Positions 50,005 to 58,554 of a stretch of DNA of 64,000 nt are shown here, piece after piece. Both the position numbers and the translations under genes were made by a program. The DNA is from Actinomycetales bacterium (GTDB taxonomy: Bacteria > Actinomycetota > Actinomycetes > Actinomycetales > Microbacteriaceae). A model generated the notes under the pieces. It saw nothing but the letters and a program-made list of their open reading frames with translations, made no database searches and was not told where the DNA came from. Location of the stretch: the NCBI GenBank assembly GCA_017308515.1, contig JAFKEN010000007.1, positions 62,001 through 126,000 on the forward strand, written 5' to 3'. The number at the start of each line of letters is the position of its first letter. The first letter of the stretch is position 1.

Positions 50005-51378
50005 GTGCCCGCACTGGACAAGCCCCGGAAGCCCGCGACCAGCCTCTCGGCCCGCCCGTCGCCCGCATCGGACACCGGGGTGGGGGTGCGCGAGCGCACC
50101 TTCGTTCTCGACACCTCCGTTCTGCTGAGCGATCCGGGCGCGCTGTTCCGGTTCGCTGAGCACGCGGTCGTGCTGCCGGTCGTCGTCGTGACCGAGCTGG
50201 AGGCCAAACGCCACGACCCGGAGCTCGGCTACTTCGCCCGTCGCGCGCTGCGCCACCTCGACGATCTGCGCATCGAGCACGAGCGGCTCGACTTCCCGAT
50301 CGCGGTGGGCGACGCCGGGGGCACCCTGCGCGTCGAGCTCAACCACTCGAACCAGTCGGTGCTGCCCTCGGGCATGCAGCTGGGCGACAACGACTCGCGC
50401 ATCCTCGCCGTCGCGCTCAACCTCAGCAACGAGGGCCTCGACGTGTGCGTCGTATCCAAGGACCTCCCGATGCGCGTCAAGGCGGCCTCGATCGGTCTCG
50501 CCGCGGAGGAGTACCGCGCCGAGCAGGTCGTCGAGTCGGGGTGGACCGGAATCGCCGAGATCGCCCTCGGCGGCGACGCGATGAACGACCTCTACGACGC
50601 CGAGACGCTGCGTACCGACGCGGTCGCCGGGATGCCCGTCAACACGAGCCTCGTGATCTCCAGCGAGCGCGGCTCGGCCCTCGGCCGCGTCATCGGCCGC
50701 GGCGAGATCAAGGTCGTCCGCGGTGACAAGGACGTCTTCGGACTGCACGGCCGCAGCGCGGAGCAACGGCTCGCGATCGACGTGCTCACCGACCCCGAGA
50801 TCGGCATCGTGTCGCTCGGCGGCCGGGCCGGCACCGGCAAGAGCGCCCTCGCCTTGTGCGCGGGCCTCGAGGCCGTGCTCGAGCGGCAGCAGCACCGCAA
50901 GATCATGGTGTTCCGCCCGCTCTACGCGGTCGGCGGCCAGGAGCTCGGCTACCTGCCCGGCGACCAGGGCGAGAAGATGAACCCCTGGGGTCAGGCGGTC
51001 TACGACACGCTCGGCGCGGTGGTGAGCGAGAACGTCGTCGACGAGGTCGTCGAGCGGGGGATCCTCGAGGTGCTCCCCCTCACGCACATCCGCGGCCGCT
51101 CGCTGCACGACGCCTTCGTGATCGTCGACGAGGCGCAGTCGCTCGAGCGCAACGTGCTGCTGACGGTGCTCAGCCGCATCGGGCAGAACTCGCGGGTCGT
51201 GCTCACCCACGACGTCGCCCAGCGCGACAATCTGCGGGTGGGCCGCTACGACGGCATCGCGAGCGTCATCGAGACGCTCAAGGGCCACCCGCTCTTCGCG
51301 CACATCACCCTCACGCGCTCGGAGCGCTCGGCGATCTCGGCGCTCGTGACCGAGCTCATCGACGGCCCGACCCTCTAG
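50005..51378 (+). CDS. PIN-PhoH fusion protein (PhoH2-type ribonuclease/helicase)
   Basis: 457 residues. N-terminal PIN nuclease domain ([19 protein letters not shown] with metal Asp36; [33 protein letters not shown]) and C-terminal PhoH P-loop ATPase with Walker A GRAGTGKS (273-280), Walker B FVIVDEAQ (D375), and [13 protein letters not shown]. In mycobacteria PhoH2 unwinds and cuts RNA. Start GTG 50005 chosen from AGGGAG spacing over GTG 49999. No antitoxin-like small gene was found upstream. Confidence 0.94.
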   Translation: MPALDKPRKPATSLSARPSPASDTGVGVRERTFVLDTSVLLSDPGALFRFAEHAVVLPVVVVTELEAKRHDPELGYFARRALRHLDDLRIEHERLDFPIAVGDAGGTLRVELNHSNQSVLPSGMQLGDNDSRILAVALNLSNEGLDVCVVSKDLPMRVKAASIGLAAEEYRAEQVVESGWTGIAEIALGGDAMNDLYDAETLRTDAVAGMPVNTSLVISSERGSALGRVIGRGEIKVVRGDKDVFGLHGRSAEQRLAIDVLTDPEIGIVSLGGRAGTGKSALALCAGLEAVLERQQHRKIMVFRPLYAVGGQELGYLPGDQGEKMNPWGQAVYDTLGAVVSENVVDEVVERGILEVLPLTHIRGRSLHDAFVIVDEAQSLERNVLLTVLSRIGQNSRVVLTHDVAQRDNLRVGRYDGIASVIETLKGHPLFAHITLTRSERSAISALVTELIDGPTL

Positions 51379-51400
51379 CCCGAATCGTCGACGCGAGGGT

Positions 51401-51421
51401 CGATCCACTCGGCGTGGATCG
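51401..51421 (+). terminator. Terminator after phoH
   Basis: CGATCCAC (51401-51408) pairs with GTGGATCG (51414-51421), loop TCGGC; 8 perfect pairs. Confidence 0.65.
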
Positions 51422-51449
51422 GCCCCCGCGCGGCGTGGAGCGCCGACGC

Positions 51450-51455
51450 TAGCCT
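51450..51455 (+). promoter_or_regulatory. -10 box TAGCCT, leaderless start of cupin gene
   Basis: Six nt before the ATG at 51462. Confidence 0.65.
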
Positions 51456-51461
51456 CGCGAC

Positions 51462-51770
51462 ATGCAGGTTCTGCGCGCTCCGGCCGGCCCCGGGTACCAC
51501 GAGACGCTCTCGGTGCCCGATCTCTCCGTGGGCACCTACCGGGTCGCGGCCGGCGGGGTCGACACCCAGACCCCGCACACCGAGGACGAGGTGTACGTCG
51601 TGCTCTCCGGCCGCGCGATCCTGCGCACGGCGAGCGGCGACGCGGTCGCCGAGCCGGGCGCCGTGCTGTTCGTCCCCGCCGGGGAGGAGCACCGCTTCGT
51701 CGAGATCGCGGAGGACCTCGAGGTGGTCGTCGCCTTCGGCCCGGCGGAGGGACGCCGCGCGCACGGCTGA
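51462..51770 (+). CDS. Small cupin-domain protein
   Basis: 102 residues, a single cupin barrel. Motif 1 PHTEDEVYVVLSGRAIL (H-x4-E-like metal ligands) and motif 2 EPGAVLFVPAGEEHRFVEI (P-x2-H). Metal-dependent binding or catalysis on a small molecule is likely; substrate unknown. Confidence 0.88.
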   Translation: MQVLRAPAGPGYHETLSVPDLSVGTYRVAAGGVDTQTPHTEDEVYVVLSGRAILRTASGDAVAEPGAVLFVPAGEEHRFVEIAEDLEVVVAFGPAEGRRAHG

Positions 51771-51810
51771 GCGCGGAGCGCGAAGGTCACGCGCTGTCGC
51801 ACGCGGCTGG

Positions 51811-51816
51811 CATCGT
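51811..51816 (+). promoter_or_regulatory. -10-like box CATCGT for the AlkZ-like gene
   Basis: Six nt before the GTG at 51823; first base departs from TANNNT. Confidence 0.4.
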
Positions 51817-51822
51817 GGAACG

Positions 51823-52872
51823 GTGCCCGAGACGCTGACCGTCGCCGCCGCGCTGCGCCTGCGGATGCGTGCGCAGGGCCTCGATCCGCGCTCGGCGCTC
51901 GATCCCGTCGCCGCGGCCGATCGAGCGGTGGCCCTGCAGGGGCAGGATCTGCCGGCGGTGCTGCGCGCTCTCGCGATCCGCTCGCGGCGCGGCACGACGC
52001 TCGACGCGGTGCGCGCCGCCTTCGACCGCGGCGAGCTCGTGCGCACCTGGACGATGCGCGGCACCCTGTTCGCGACGACGCCCCGCCGGGCCGCGACCCT
52101 GCTCGCGCTCACCGGGGAGCGGGTGCGGGCCTCGATCGCGACGCGCAAGCGCCAGCTCGGGCTCGACCCCGCGACCGTCGAGCGGGGGATCGGCATCCTG
52201 CGAGAGGCCCTCGCCTCGGGGACCGTCACCCGCGCGGACGCGATGGCGCGCTGGGAGGCCGCCGGCATCCCGACGCGCGAGCAGCGCGGCTACCACCTCA
52301 TCCTCGAGGCGGGGCTCACGGGGCTCGCCTGGTGGGGCCCGTTCGTCGGCGCCGACCAGGCCCTCGTGGCGGCCGACCCGGTCACGCCGGCGGATCTCGA
52401 GGCGGCCCTCGACGGCGTCGTGCGCGGCTATCTGCGCGCCCACGGGCCGGTCGACCCCGACGACGCCGCGTGGTGGCTCGGACTGCCGAAGACCCCCGTG
52501 CGCGCGGCGGTGGAGCGGGTGCGCCCCGAGTTCGCCGAGGTCGAAGTGGCGGGCCGGACGATGCTCGTCGACCCGGGCGTGCTCGCCGGTGGCCGGGGCG
52601 CGCGCGCGTCGGGCCGGGTCGTGCTCGTGCCGGGCTTCGACGAGCTCGTGCTCGGCTACCCGGGACGCGAGCTGTTCGCCGACCCGGAGGTGCTCGCCGC
52701 ACTCACGCCGGGCAACAACGGCGTCTTCCAGCCGGCGGTGGCCGTCGACGGGCGCGTGGTGGGCACCTGGCGGGTGCCGGTCCGCGGGGAGAGCCGGCTC
52801 GAGATCCTGAGCCCCGTCTCCGACGCCGTCCGCGCGCGTGCCGAGACCGCGCTCGCCGACTGGCCGTACTGA
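51823..52872 (+). CDS. AlkZ-like winged-helix DNA glycosylase (HTH_42 family)
   Basis: 349 residues. Seen: ALQGQDLPAVLRALAIRSRRGTTLDAVRAAFDRGELVRTWTMRGTLF (QGQD catalytic-type motif and R-T-W-x-MRGT-x-H-like signature of the AlkZ/YcaQ superfamily, with F in place of His), VLVPGFDELVLGYPGRE, and GNNGVFQPAVAVDGRVVGTWR. Actinobacterial AlkZ relatives remove toxin-alkylated or crosslinked bases, sometimes as self-resistance; no biosynthetic cluster is adjacent. Confidence 0.88.
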   Translation: MPETLTVAAALRLRMRAQGLDPRSALDPVAAADRAVALQGQDLPAVLRALAIRSRRGTTLDAVRAAFDRGELVRTWTMRGTLFATTPRRAATLLALTGERVRASIATRKRQLGLDPATVERGIGILREALASGTVTRADAMARWEAAGIPTREQRGYHLILEAGLTGLAWWGPFVGADQALVAADPVTPADLEAALDGVVRGYLRAHGPVDPDDAAWWLGLPKTPVRAAVERVRPEFAEVEVAGRTMLVDPGVLAGGRGARASGRVVLVPGFDELVLGYPGRELFADPEVLAALTPGNNGVFQPAVAVDGRVVGTWRVPVRGESRLEILSPVSDAVRARAETALADWPY

Positions 52873-52885
52873 CCCGCCGCGGGCC

Positions 52886-53608
52886 TCAGGGCTGCGGGTC
52901 GATGGCTGCGCCGTCGGCCGGGTCGTCGCCCGCCGTGTCGGGCCGGTAGTGCGAGGTCACGAGGATCGCCATGTGGTCGCTCGCGCCCTGCGGCAGCGTG
53001 GTGACGCCGTCGATGTCGAGGCGTGCCGAGGTGGCGAAGTCGAAGTGGCCGCGGAAGAACTTGTACCGGGTGTAGGTGCGGCTGTCGCTCAGGGTGAGCT
53101 CGTAGCCGGTCTCGGCGAGACCGATGCTCAGGGCGTTGCGGAACAGCGGGTAGTTGTAGTCGCCGACCATGAGGTGCGGCAGTCCGGGCCCGAGCGCCTC
53201 GATCTGCTGGTGAGCCGAGGCGATCTGGTGCCGGCGCAGCGAGTTGAGCGCGGTGAGCGGCGAGGCGTGGAACGAGGCGACGATGAGCTCGCGATCGTGC
53301 GCGAGGTCGCGCAGCCGGGTCGCGAGCAGGCGCTCGGCGGCGGGCGCCGCGATCCAGTCGTGCAGACCCTTCTTGAGCGCGAAGGCACGGGTCTCGAGCG
53401 GCTCGAAGCGCTCCGGGTCCACGTAGACGGCGAGGCCGAGACGGTTGCGCTTGGTCGTGTCGGCCAGACGCAGCGGGCCGAGTTCAGCGGGCAGCGCCGT
53501 CGCATCCACCTCCTGGAGGCAGAGCACGTCGAGGTCGAGACGCTCGGCGAGGGCGACGAGCTCGCCGCTGGCCTTGTGCTTCTCGAGGTTGTAACTGAGC
53601 GTCCTCAC
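52886..53608 (-). CDS. Endonuclease/exonuclease/phosphatase (EEP) family protein
   Basis: 240 residues. Seen in order: LSYNLEKHK (Asn), DVLCLQEVD (metal Glu), FHASPLTALNSLRRHQI, HLMVGDYNYPL (GDxN), and GASDHMAIL (SDH). The full catalytic set of the DNase I-like fold is present, so it is likely an active nuclease or phosphodiesterase; substrate unknown. GTG with TAGCGT 6 nt upstream. Confidence 0.9.
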   Translation of the reverse strand: MRTLSYNLEKHKASGELVALAERLDLDVLCLQEVDATALPAELGPLRLADTTKRNRLGLAVYVDPERFEPLETRAFALKKGLHDWIAAPAAERLLATRLRDLAHDRELIVASFHASPLTALNSLRRHQIASAHQQIEALGPGLPHLMVGDYNYPLFRNALSIGLAETGYELTLSDSRTYTRYKFFRGHFDFATSARLDIDGVTTLPQGASDHMAILVTSHYRPDTAGDDPADGAAIDPQP

Positions 53609-53614
53609 CCTGAC

Positions 53615-53620
53615 ACGCTA
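53615..53620 (-). promoter_or_regulatory. -10 box TAGCGT, leaderless start of EEP gene
   Basis: Ends 6 nt before the GTG at 53608. Confidence 0.6.
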
Positions 53621-53641
53621 GCCGCCGCGGCGGGGCGCCCA

Positions 53642-53670
53642 GGTCGCCCGGAGCCGGAATCCAGGCGACC
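53642..53670. repeat. Inverted repeat in the divergent gap
   Basis: GGTCGCC (53642-53648) and GGCGACC (53664-53670), 15-nt spacer, flanked by CCCAGG/CCTGGG remnants. Lies between divergent promoters; could be an operator. Weak support. Confidence 0.35.
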
Positions 53671-53721
53671 GGGAGCCTGGGAATCCCGTGCACCGCTCTC
53701 GCCCGGCGCGGAAGGCGGCCC

Positions 53722-53727
53722 TAGCCT
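53722..53727 (+). promoter_or_regulatory. -10 box TAGCCT, leaderless start of small membrane protein
   Basis: Six nt before the ATG at 53734. Confidence 0.65.
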
Positions 53728-53733
53728 CGCCCT

Positions 53734-53982
53734 ATGTGGCCCTTCGTGATCGGCATGGTCGCGCTCACCGCGATCGGGTTCTGGCTGATCATCTCGCCGC
53801 GCTCCGCCTGGCTGTTCATGCGGATGTGGACGGTCGACGGCCCGGTCGACGCGCGCGAGCCGGCGGCGCGCTCCTTCTCGATCGCACGCCTCGTCGGCGT
53901 CGGGCTGCTGCTGATCCCGGCCGCGACCCTCACCGGGATCCTGCTGCACCCGGTGCAGATCGTCTCGCACTGGCCGCACTGA
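53734..53982 (+). CDS. Small two-pass membrane protein
   Basis: 82 residues: two membrane segments (FVIGMVALTAIGFWLIIS and IARLVGVGLLLIPAATLTGILL) separated by a short polar loop (MRMWTVDGPVDAREPAARSFS). DUF6199-like layout is possible but not certain. Own leaderless promoter; convergent with fumC. Function unknown. Confidence 0.75.
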   Translation: MWPFVIGMVALTAIGFWLIISPRSAWLFMRMWTVDGPVDAREPAARSFSIARLVGVGLLLIPAATLTGILLHPVQIVSHWPH

Positions 53983-54001
53983 GCGGCGGCCCGCGCGACA
54001 C

Positions 54002-54080
54002 CCGGCGTCGGCCGGGGTGCGTCATGCGCCGGCGTCAGCCGGGGTGGGTCATTCGCCGGCTTAGCCGGGATGAGTCATCG
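54002..54080. repeat. Triple tandem hairpin repeat at the fumC 3' end
   Basis: Three tandem units: 54002-54028 and 54029-54055 (27 bp, 24 identical), and 54056-54080 (25 bp). Each begins with a hairpin CCGGC-loop-GCCGG and ends GTCAT. The third unit contains the fumC stop and its last codons (MTHPG), so the other two look like duplicated copies of the gene end. Tandem stem-loops between convergent genes should act as a bidirectional terminator. Confidence 0.8.
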
Positions 54081-55482
54081 AGAGCAGGTCGAGCGCCGCG
54101 TCGAGCTGCTGCTCGGTCAGCTCGCCCCGCTCGACGAAGCCGAGGTCGAGGGTCGCCTCGCGCACCGTCATCCCCTTCGCGACGGCGTGCTTGGCGATCT
54201 TCGCGGCGTTCTCGTAGCCGATCAACTTGTTGAGCGGCGTCACGATCGAGGGCGACATGCCGGCGAAGGCGGCGGCCCGCTCGAGGTTCGCCTCGAGTCC
54301 GTCGACGGTCTTGTCGGCGAGCACCCGGCTCGCGGCGGCGAGCAGGCGGATCGACTCGAGCAGCGAGGTGCCCATGACCGGGATCGCGACGTTGAGCTCG
54401 AAGGCGCCCGTCGCCCCCGCCCACGCGATGGTCGCGTCGTTGCCGATGACCCGCGCGCCGACCATGATGACCGCCTCGGGGACGACCGGGTTCACCTTGC
54501 CCGGCATGATCGAGCTGCCCGGCTGCAGGTCGGGGATGTGCAGCTCGCCGAGCCCGGTGTTGGGCCCGGAGCCCATCCAGCGCAGGTCGTTGCAGATCTT
54601 GGTGAGGCTGACGGCGATGGTGCGCAGCGCGCCCGAGGCCTCGACGAGCCCGTCACGCGCACCCTGCGCCTCGAAGTGGTCGAGCGCCTCCGTGATCGGC
54701 AGGCCGGAGCTCTCGGCGAGTTCGGCGATGACCTTCTGCGGGAAGCCCGTCGGGGTGTTGATGCCGGTGCCGGTCGCGGTGCCGCCGAGCGGCACCTCCG
54801 CGACGCGGGGCAGGGTCGCCCGCACGCGCTCGACGCCGAGGCGCACCTGGCGGGCGTAGCCGCCGAACTCCTGGCCGAGGGTGACCGGCGTCGCGTCCAT
54901 CAGGTGGGTGCGGCCCGACTTGACGGCCGTCTTCCACAGCTCGGCTTTCTTCTCCAGCGCGACCGCGAGGTGCTCGAGGGAGGGGATCAGGTCGTGCAGC
55001 AACGCGCCGGTCGCGGCGACGTGCACCGAGGTGGGGAACACGTCGTTGGAGGACTGCGACATGTTGACGTGGTCGTTGGGGTGCACCGCGCGGCCGAGGG
55101 AGCGGCTCGCGAGGGTGGCCAGCACCTCGTTCATGTTCATGTTCGAGCTGGTGCCCGATCCCGTCTGGTAGACGTCGATCGGGAAGTGCTCGTGGTGCCG
55201 CCCGGCGATGACCTCGTCGGCCGCGGCGACGATCGCGTCGGCGATCTCGCCGTCGAGGATGCCCAGCTCCTTGTTGACGAGCGCGGCGCTGCGCTTGATG
55301 CGCGCGAGCGCCACGAGCTGCGCCGGCTCGAGCCCTTCACCCGAGATGGGGAAGTTCTCGACGGCGCGCTGGGTCTGCGCGGCGTAGAGCGCGGCCGCGG
55401 GAACGCGCACCTCGCCCATCGTGTCGTGCTCGATGCGGTACTCCGCGTCGGCCTGGCTGTTCGACGAGGCGGTGGTGCTCAC
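54061..55482 (-). CDS. fumC: Class II fumarate hydratase
   Basis: Interconverts fumarate and malate in the TCA cycle. 473 residues, iron-free class. Seen: [68 protein letters not shown], and the catalytic loop [20 protein letters not shown] at 55482; the ribosome site (GAAAGGG) is distant. Last gene of the xseB-DUF4245-carbonic anhydrase-fumC run; its stop lies in a hairpin. Confidence 0.96.
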   Translation of the reverse strand: MSTTASSNSQADAEYRIEHDTMGEVRVPAAALYAAQTQRAVENFPISGEGLEPAQLVALARIKRSAALVNKELGILDGEIADAIVAAADEVIAGRHHEHFPIDVYQTGSGTSSNMNMNEVLATLASRSLGRAVHPNDHVNMSQSSNDVFPTSVHVAATGALLHDLIPSLEHLAVALEKKAELWKTAVKSGRTHLMDATPVTLGQEFGGYARQVRLGVERVRATLPRVAEVPLGGTATGTGINTPTGFPQKVIAELAESSGLPITEALDHFEAQGARDGLVEASGALRTIAVSLTKICNDLRWMGSGPNTGLGELHIPDLQPGSSIMPGKVNPVVPEAVIMVGARVIGNDATIAWAGATGAFELNVAIPVMGTSLLESIRLLAAASRVLADKTVDGLEANLERAAAFAGMSPSIVTPLNKLIGYENAAKIAKHAVAKGMTVREATLDLGFVERGELTEQQLDAALDLLSMTHPG

Positions 55483-55555
55483 GGCGTCGCGGCCCTTTCG
55501 TGCGTTCGGGGATGGCTCGGGTGGCGGCGAGTCGGGGAGGCGGGGGAGCGGCGGC

Positions 55556-56161
55556 TCAGGCGCCGATCTCGCCGACGGTGACGACCGGTTCGACCCGGCC
55601 CTCGCCCAGGCGGTAGTTCGCTCCCACCACCGCCAGCGTACCCGCGGCCACGCCGTCGGCGACGATCTCGGACTCGGCGACGAGGGCCGCGACGGTGTTG
55701 CCGAGGTGCGCCTTGCCGACGGCTTCGGGGTCGTTCGTGCCGGCCGCGCGCACCGCGGGGCGGATGGGGGCGATGTGCCCGGCGATCCGCGGCGGCAGCG
55801 GCCCGGCCGTGTCGAGATCGATCGCCGCCTGCACCGCGCCGCAGGCGTCGTGCGCGAGCACGACCACGAGCGGCACGCCCAGCACCGCGACCGCGTATTC
55901 GATCGAGGCGATCGCGGAGGCCGAGATGACCTGGCCGGCATTGCGGATCACGAAGAGGTCGCCCAGGCCGCGGTCGAAGATGATCTCGGCCGCGAGGCGC
56001 GAGTCGGAGCAGCCGAAGAGCACGGCGGTGGGCGCCTGGCCGCCGGCGACCGCGGCGCGACGCTCCGCATCCTGCCGAGGATGCTCGGGGGCGCCCGTCA
56101 CGAAGCGCTCGTTGCCGCGCACCATCGCCGCCCATGCCTCGGCCGGGGTCACCGCGCTCAT
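55556..56161 (-). CDS. Beta-class carbonic anhydrase
   Basis: 201 residues. Zinc ligands and catalytic pair: CSDSR (C51, D53, R55) and HDACGA (H104, C107). Also [13 protein letters not shown] and [20 protein letters not shown]. Interconverts CO2 and bicarbonate, supplying carboxylases; adjacency to fumC hints at anaplerosis. Its ATG overlaps the DUF4245 stop by 4 bp. In mycobacteria glpX, not a carbonic anhydrase, sits between fumC and DUF4245. Confidence 0.94.
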   Translation of the reverse strand: MSAVTPAEAWAAMVRGNERFVTGAPEHPRQDAERRAAVAGGQAPTAVLFGCSDSRLAAEIIFDRGLGDLFVIRNAGQVISASAIASIEYAVAVLGVPLVVVLAHDACGAVQAAIDLDTAGPLPPRIAGHIAPIRPAVRAAGTNDPEAVGKAHLGNTVAALVAESEIVADGVAAGTLAVVGANYRLGEGRVEPVVTVGEIGA

Positions 56162-56808
56162 TCCAGACCTCCCAGGGAGTCGATCAACGCGGCGAACTCC
56201 TCGTCGCTCGCGGTTCCGCTCAGCACGAGCGTCGAGCCGTCGAGCTCGCGCGCGAGGGCGAAGGCGACGTTGCCGGGGTCGGCGGCGTCGCGACGGTCGT
56301 AGCTGGTCCAGTCGAGCCCGCCGACGCGGATCACGGGGCCGGCCGCCGCGCCGTCGACCCGTTCCGCGACCCAACTCGCATTCGCGTCGACCCCCTGGTC
56401 GATCGCGAGGTAGCCCTCGTCGGCGGTGACGATGCCCATGCTCCAGGTGACGACGCCGTCGGCGGCGCCGGTGCGCAGCTGGGCGCGATTGGCGACCCAG
56501 CCCTCGGGCAGGCTCGCCGGCACGACGAGGGGCACGTCGACGGCACCCTGCGCGTCGGCCGCGACCGCGGCGTAGTCGACCGGCTCGCGGTCGACCGCGT
56601 TGGGGCGCACGACCACCACGACGAGGAACGCGACGATCGCGAGGGAGGCGACGAGCGCGACGCCGAGGTTGAAGGCGGTCTGGTTGCGGCGGCGCTCGGA
56701 CCGCGCGGCCGCCTTGCGGTCGGCGATCTCGCCCGGCGTCTCGGCGCGCCCCAGCTCGGCGACGACCGGGCGGCCCGCGTCGTCGGTGCCGGGGTAGCGC
56801 GGGCTCAC
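56158..56808 (-). CDS. DUF4245 membrane protein
   Basis: 216 residues. Cytosolic N-terminus ending in basic RSERRRNQT, one membrane segment (LGVALVASLAIVAFLVVVVV), then a long outside domain (PVDYAAVAADAQGAVDVPLVVPASLPEGWVANRAQL...). Conserved next to xseB and fumC in actinobacteria; function unknown. GTGA overlap with xseB, ATGA with the carbonic anhydrase. Confidence 0.92.
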   Translation of the reverse strand: MSPRYPGTDDAGRPVVAELGRAETPGEIADRKAAARSERRRNQTAFNLGVALVASLAIVAFLVVVVVRPNAVDREPVDYAAVAADAQGAVDVPLVVPASLPEGWVANRAQLRTGAADGVVTWSMGIVTADEGYLAIDQGVDANASWVAERVDGAAAGPVIRVGGLDWTSYDRRDAADPGNVAFALARELDGSTLVLSGTASDEEFAALIDSLGGLE

Positions 56809-57035
56809 GAGTCGGCGCCCTCGGCCGCGGCGGCGCGCGCCCGATCGAGCCGTTCCTTCGCGCCCAGCAGCCACTGCTCGCAGCGGGCCGCGAGCGCCTC
56901 GCCGCGCTCCCAGAGCTGCAGCGACTGCTCGAGCGTCGCGGCGCCCTGCTCGAGCTCGGTGACGACGCGCACGAGCTCGTCGCGCGCCTGCTCGTAGCTC
57001 AGCTCGGCGACGTCGGGGAGGGCGGGATCGGCCAC
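56805..57035 (-). CDS. xseB: Exodeoxyribonuclease VII small subunit
   Basis: 76 residues from the GTG at 57035, which is 7 nt after the -10 box TAGAGT; the GTG at 57044 overlaps that box and is unlikely. LSYEQARDELVRVVTELEQGAATLEQSLQLWERGEALAARCEQWL is the complete XseB coiled-coil signature. Works with XseA in single-strand DNA degradation. Starts the operon xseB-DUF4245-carbonic anhydrase-fumC. Confidence 0.94.
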   Translation of the reverse strand: MADPALPDVAELSYEQARDELVRVVTELEQGAATLEQSLQLWERGEALAARCEQWLLGAKERLDRARAAAAEGADS

Positions 57036-57042
57036 GCGCCCC

Positions 57043-57048
57043 ACTCTA
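57043..57048 (-). promoter_or_regulatory. -10 box TAGAGT for the xseB operon
   Basis: Seven nt before the GTG at 57035, lying in the 66-nt gap after xseA. Confidence 0.6.
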
Positions 57049-57101
57049 GCCGCGGCCTCCGGCGACCGGGCCGGGTGGCGAGCGCGGGGGAGACGGCGGC
57101 G

Positions 57102-58388
57102 TCAGTCGGCGTCGCGCGGAGAGGCCGGGCCCGCACCCGGGTGGGCTGCGGTCACGGCGGCGTCGACGGTCCCGTCGGCGAGGGTGAGGGTCAGCTCCTC
57201 GCCGGCGGCGGCGTCGGCCGCCCGCAGCAGCCCGCGCGGCCCCTGCACGATCGCGTAGCCGCGCTCGAGGGTGCTGCGCGGCGAGAGCGCGCGCAGCCGG
57301 CCGGTCAGCTCGGCGGTCTGCAGCCGGGCCCGGTCGATGCGGTGCTCGACGAGCTCCGCTCCGCGCGCGACCCAGCGGGTCAGCTCCTCGGCTCGCGCGT
57401 CGACGAGACCGCGCGGATCGGCGAGCACGGGGCGCGAGCGCAGCTGCGCGATGCGGTCGATCTCGCCGCCCAGCAGGCCCGACAGCCGCAGCGCCAGCCG
57501 GCCGCGCGCCTGCTGCACGCGGGCGAGCTCCTCCATGACGTCGGGCACGACGCGCTTCGCGGCGTCGGTCGGGGTGCTGGCGCGCAGGTCGGCGACCTCG
57601 TCGAGCAGGGGGCGATCGGCCTCGTGTCCGATCGCGCTGACGATCGGCGTCGTCGCGGCCGCCGCGGTGCGCAGCAGGGTCTCGTCGCTGAACGGCAGGA
57701 GGTTCTGGAAGTCGCCGCCGCCGCGGGCGACGATGATGACGTCGACCTCGGGATCCGCATCCAGCTCCCGGATCGCCGCCGTCACGTCGGCCGCGGCCCG
57801 CTCGCCCTGCACCGCCGCGTGCCGGATGCGGAACCGCACCTGCGGCCAGCGCAGCTGGGCGTTGCGCAGCACGTCCTTCTCGGCGTCGGAGTCCTTGCCC
57901 GTCACGAGTCCGATGCAGCCGGGCAGGAAGGGCAGCCGCTGCTTGCGGGACTCGTCGAACAGCCCCTCCTCGGCCAGCTGGCGCCGCAGCCGCTCGAGCT
58001 TCTCGAGCAGGTCGCCGAGCCCGACGTGGCGCAGCTGGTAAACCTGCATCGAGAGCGTGCCGCCCTTGATCCAGTAGTCGGGCTTGACGAGCGCGATCAC
58101 CCGGTCGCCCTGCGCGAAGGTGTCGGTGAGCTTCGCGAGCACGCTCGACCAGATGCGCAGGTCGAGGGTCGCATCCTGGTGGAGGTCTTTGAGCTTCGCG
58201 TAGACGTTGCCGCCGCGCTCGCCCCACTGCGCGAGCTCGCCCTCGACCCAGACCGTGCCGAGCCGGTCGATGTAGCCCTTGAGCTTCTGCGCGAGCACCC
58301 CGACCGGCCACGGGGCCTCGGGGGTGGCGGGCTCGTCGCCGGTCGCGACAGCTGCCGCGGCGGTGACGTCGCTCGTCGGGTCGCTCAC
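57102..58388 (-). CDS. xseA: Exodeoxyribonuclease VII large subunit
   Basis: 428 residues. N-terminal OB-fold (VGVLAQKLKGYIDRLGTVWVEGELAQW, about 28-120), catalytic domain with VTGKDSDAEKDVL, VDVIIVARGGGDFQNLLPFSDE, VSAIGHEADRPLLDEVADLRASTPTDAA (conserved GHExD and RAxTPTxAA), then a helical C-terminal part and LERGYAIVQ. GTG start with TAGCCT 7 nt upstream, leaderless. Divergent from ispH. Confidence 0.96.
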   Translation of the reverse strand: MSDPTSDVTAAAAVATGDEPATPEAPWPVGVLAQKLKGYIDRLGTVWVEGELAQWGERGGNVYAKLKDLHQDATLDLRIWSSVLAKLTDTFAQGDRVIALVKPDYWIKGGTLSMQVYQLRHVGLGDLLEKLERLRRQLAEEGLFDESRKQRLPFLPGCIGLVTGKDSDAEKDVLRNAQLRWPQVRFRIRHAAVQGERAAADVTAAIRELDADPEVDVIIVARGGGDFQNLLPFSDETLLRTAAAATTPIVSAIGHEADRPLLDEVADLRASTPTDAAKRVVPDVMEELARVQQARGRLALRLSGLLGGEIDRIAQLRSRPVLADPRGLVDARAEELTRWVARGAELVEHRIDRARLQTAELTGRLRALSPRSTLERGYAIVQGPRGLLRAADAAAGEELTLTLADGTVDAAVTAAHPGAGPASPRDAD

Positions 58389-58395
58389 GCCGGTC

Positions 58396-58401
58396 AGGCT
58401 A
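58396..58401 (-). promoter_or_regulatory. -10 box TAGCCT, leaderless start of xseA
   Basis: Seven nt before the GTG at 58388. Confidence 0.65.
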
Positions 58402-58445
58402 CGGGATGCGGAGGACGCCCCCCGTCGACCGCGATGCGCGTGAAG

Positions 58446-58512
58446 GATTGCGGAGAATCACCGGTCTGCCGCCCTGCGGTCTTCGGGATCGCAGGATTCT
58501 CCGCGATTCTCC
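58446..58512. promoter_or_regulatory. GGAGAATC repeat cluster between xseA and ispH
   Basis: GATTGCGGAGAATC (58446-58459) and GATTCTCCGCGATT (58495-58508) are inverted copies with one mismatch. GATTCTCC recurs at 58505-58512, 10 bp after the copy at 58495, one helical turn. This looks like a multi-site operator or a long hairpin between divergent promoters. Confidence 0.5.
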
Positions 58513-58541
58513 ACGTCCAGCCCGCGTCATCGGGCCTTCCG

Positions 58542-58547
58542 TAGACT
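58542..58547 (+). promoter_or_regulatory. -10 box TAGACT, leaderless start of ispH
   Basis: Seven nt before the ATG at 58555. Confidence 0.65.
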
Positions 58548-58554
58548 CGACGGG

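Noticed and set aside
49564-51408. 614-codon minus-strand open frame across phoH
   Set aside because: Antisense shadow typical of very high GC; composition is protein-like only in charge, with no motifs, and phoH motifs are intact on the plus strand.
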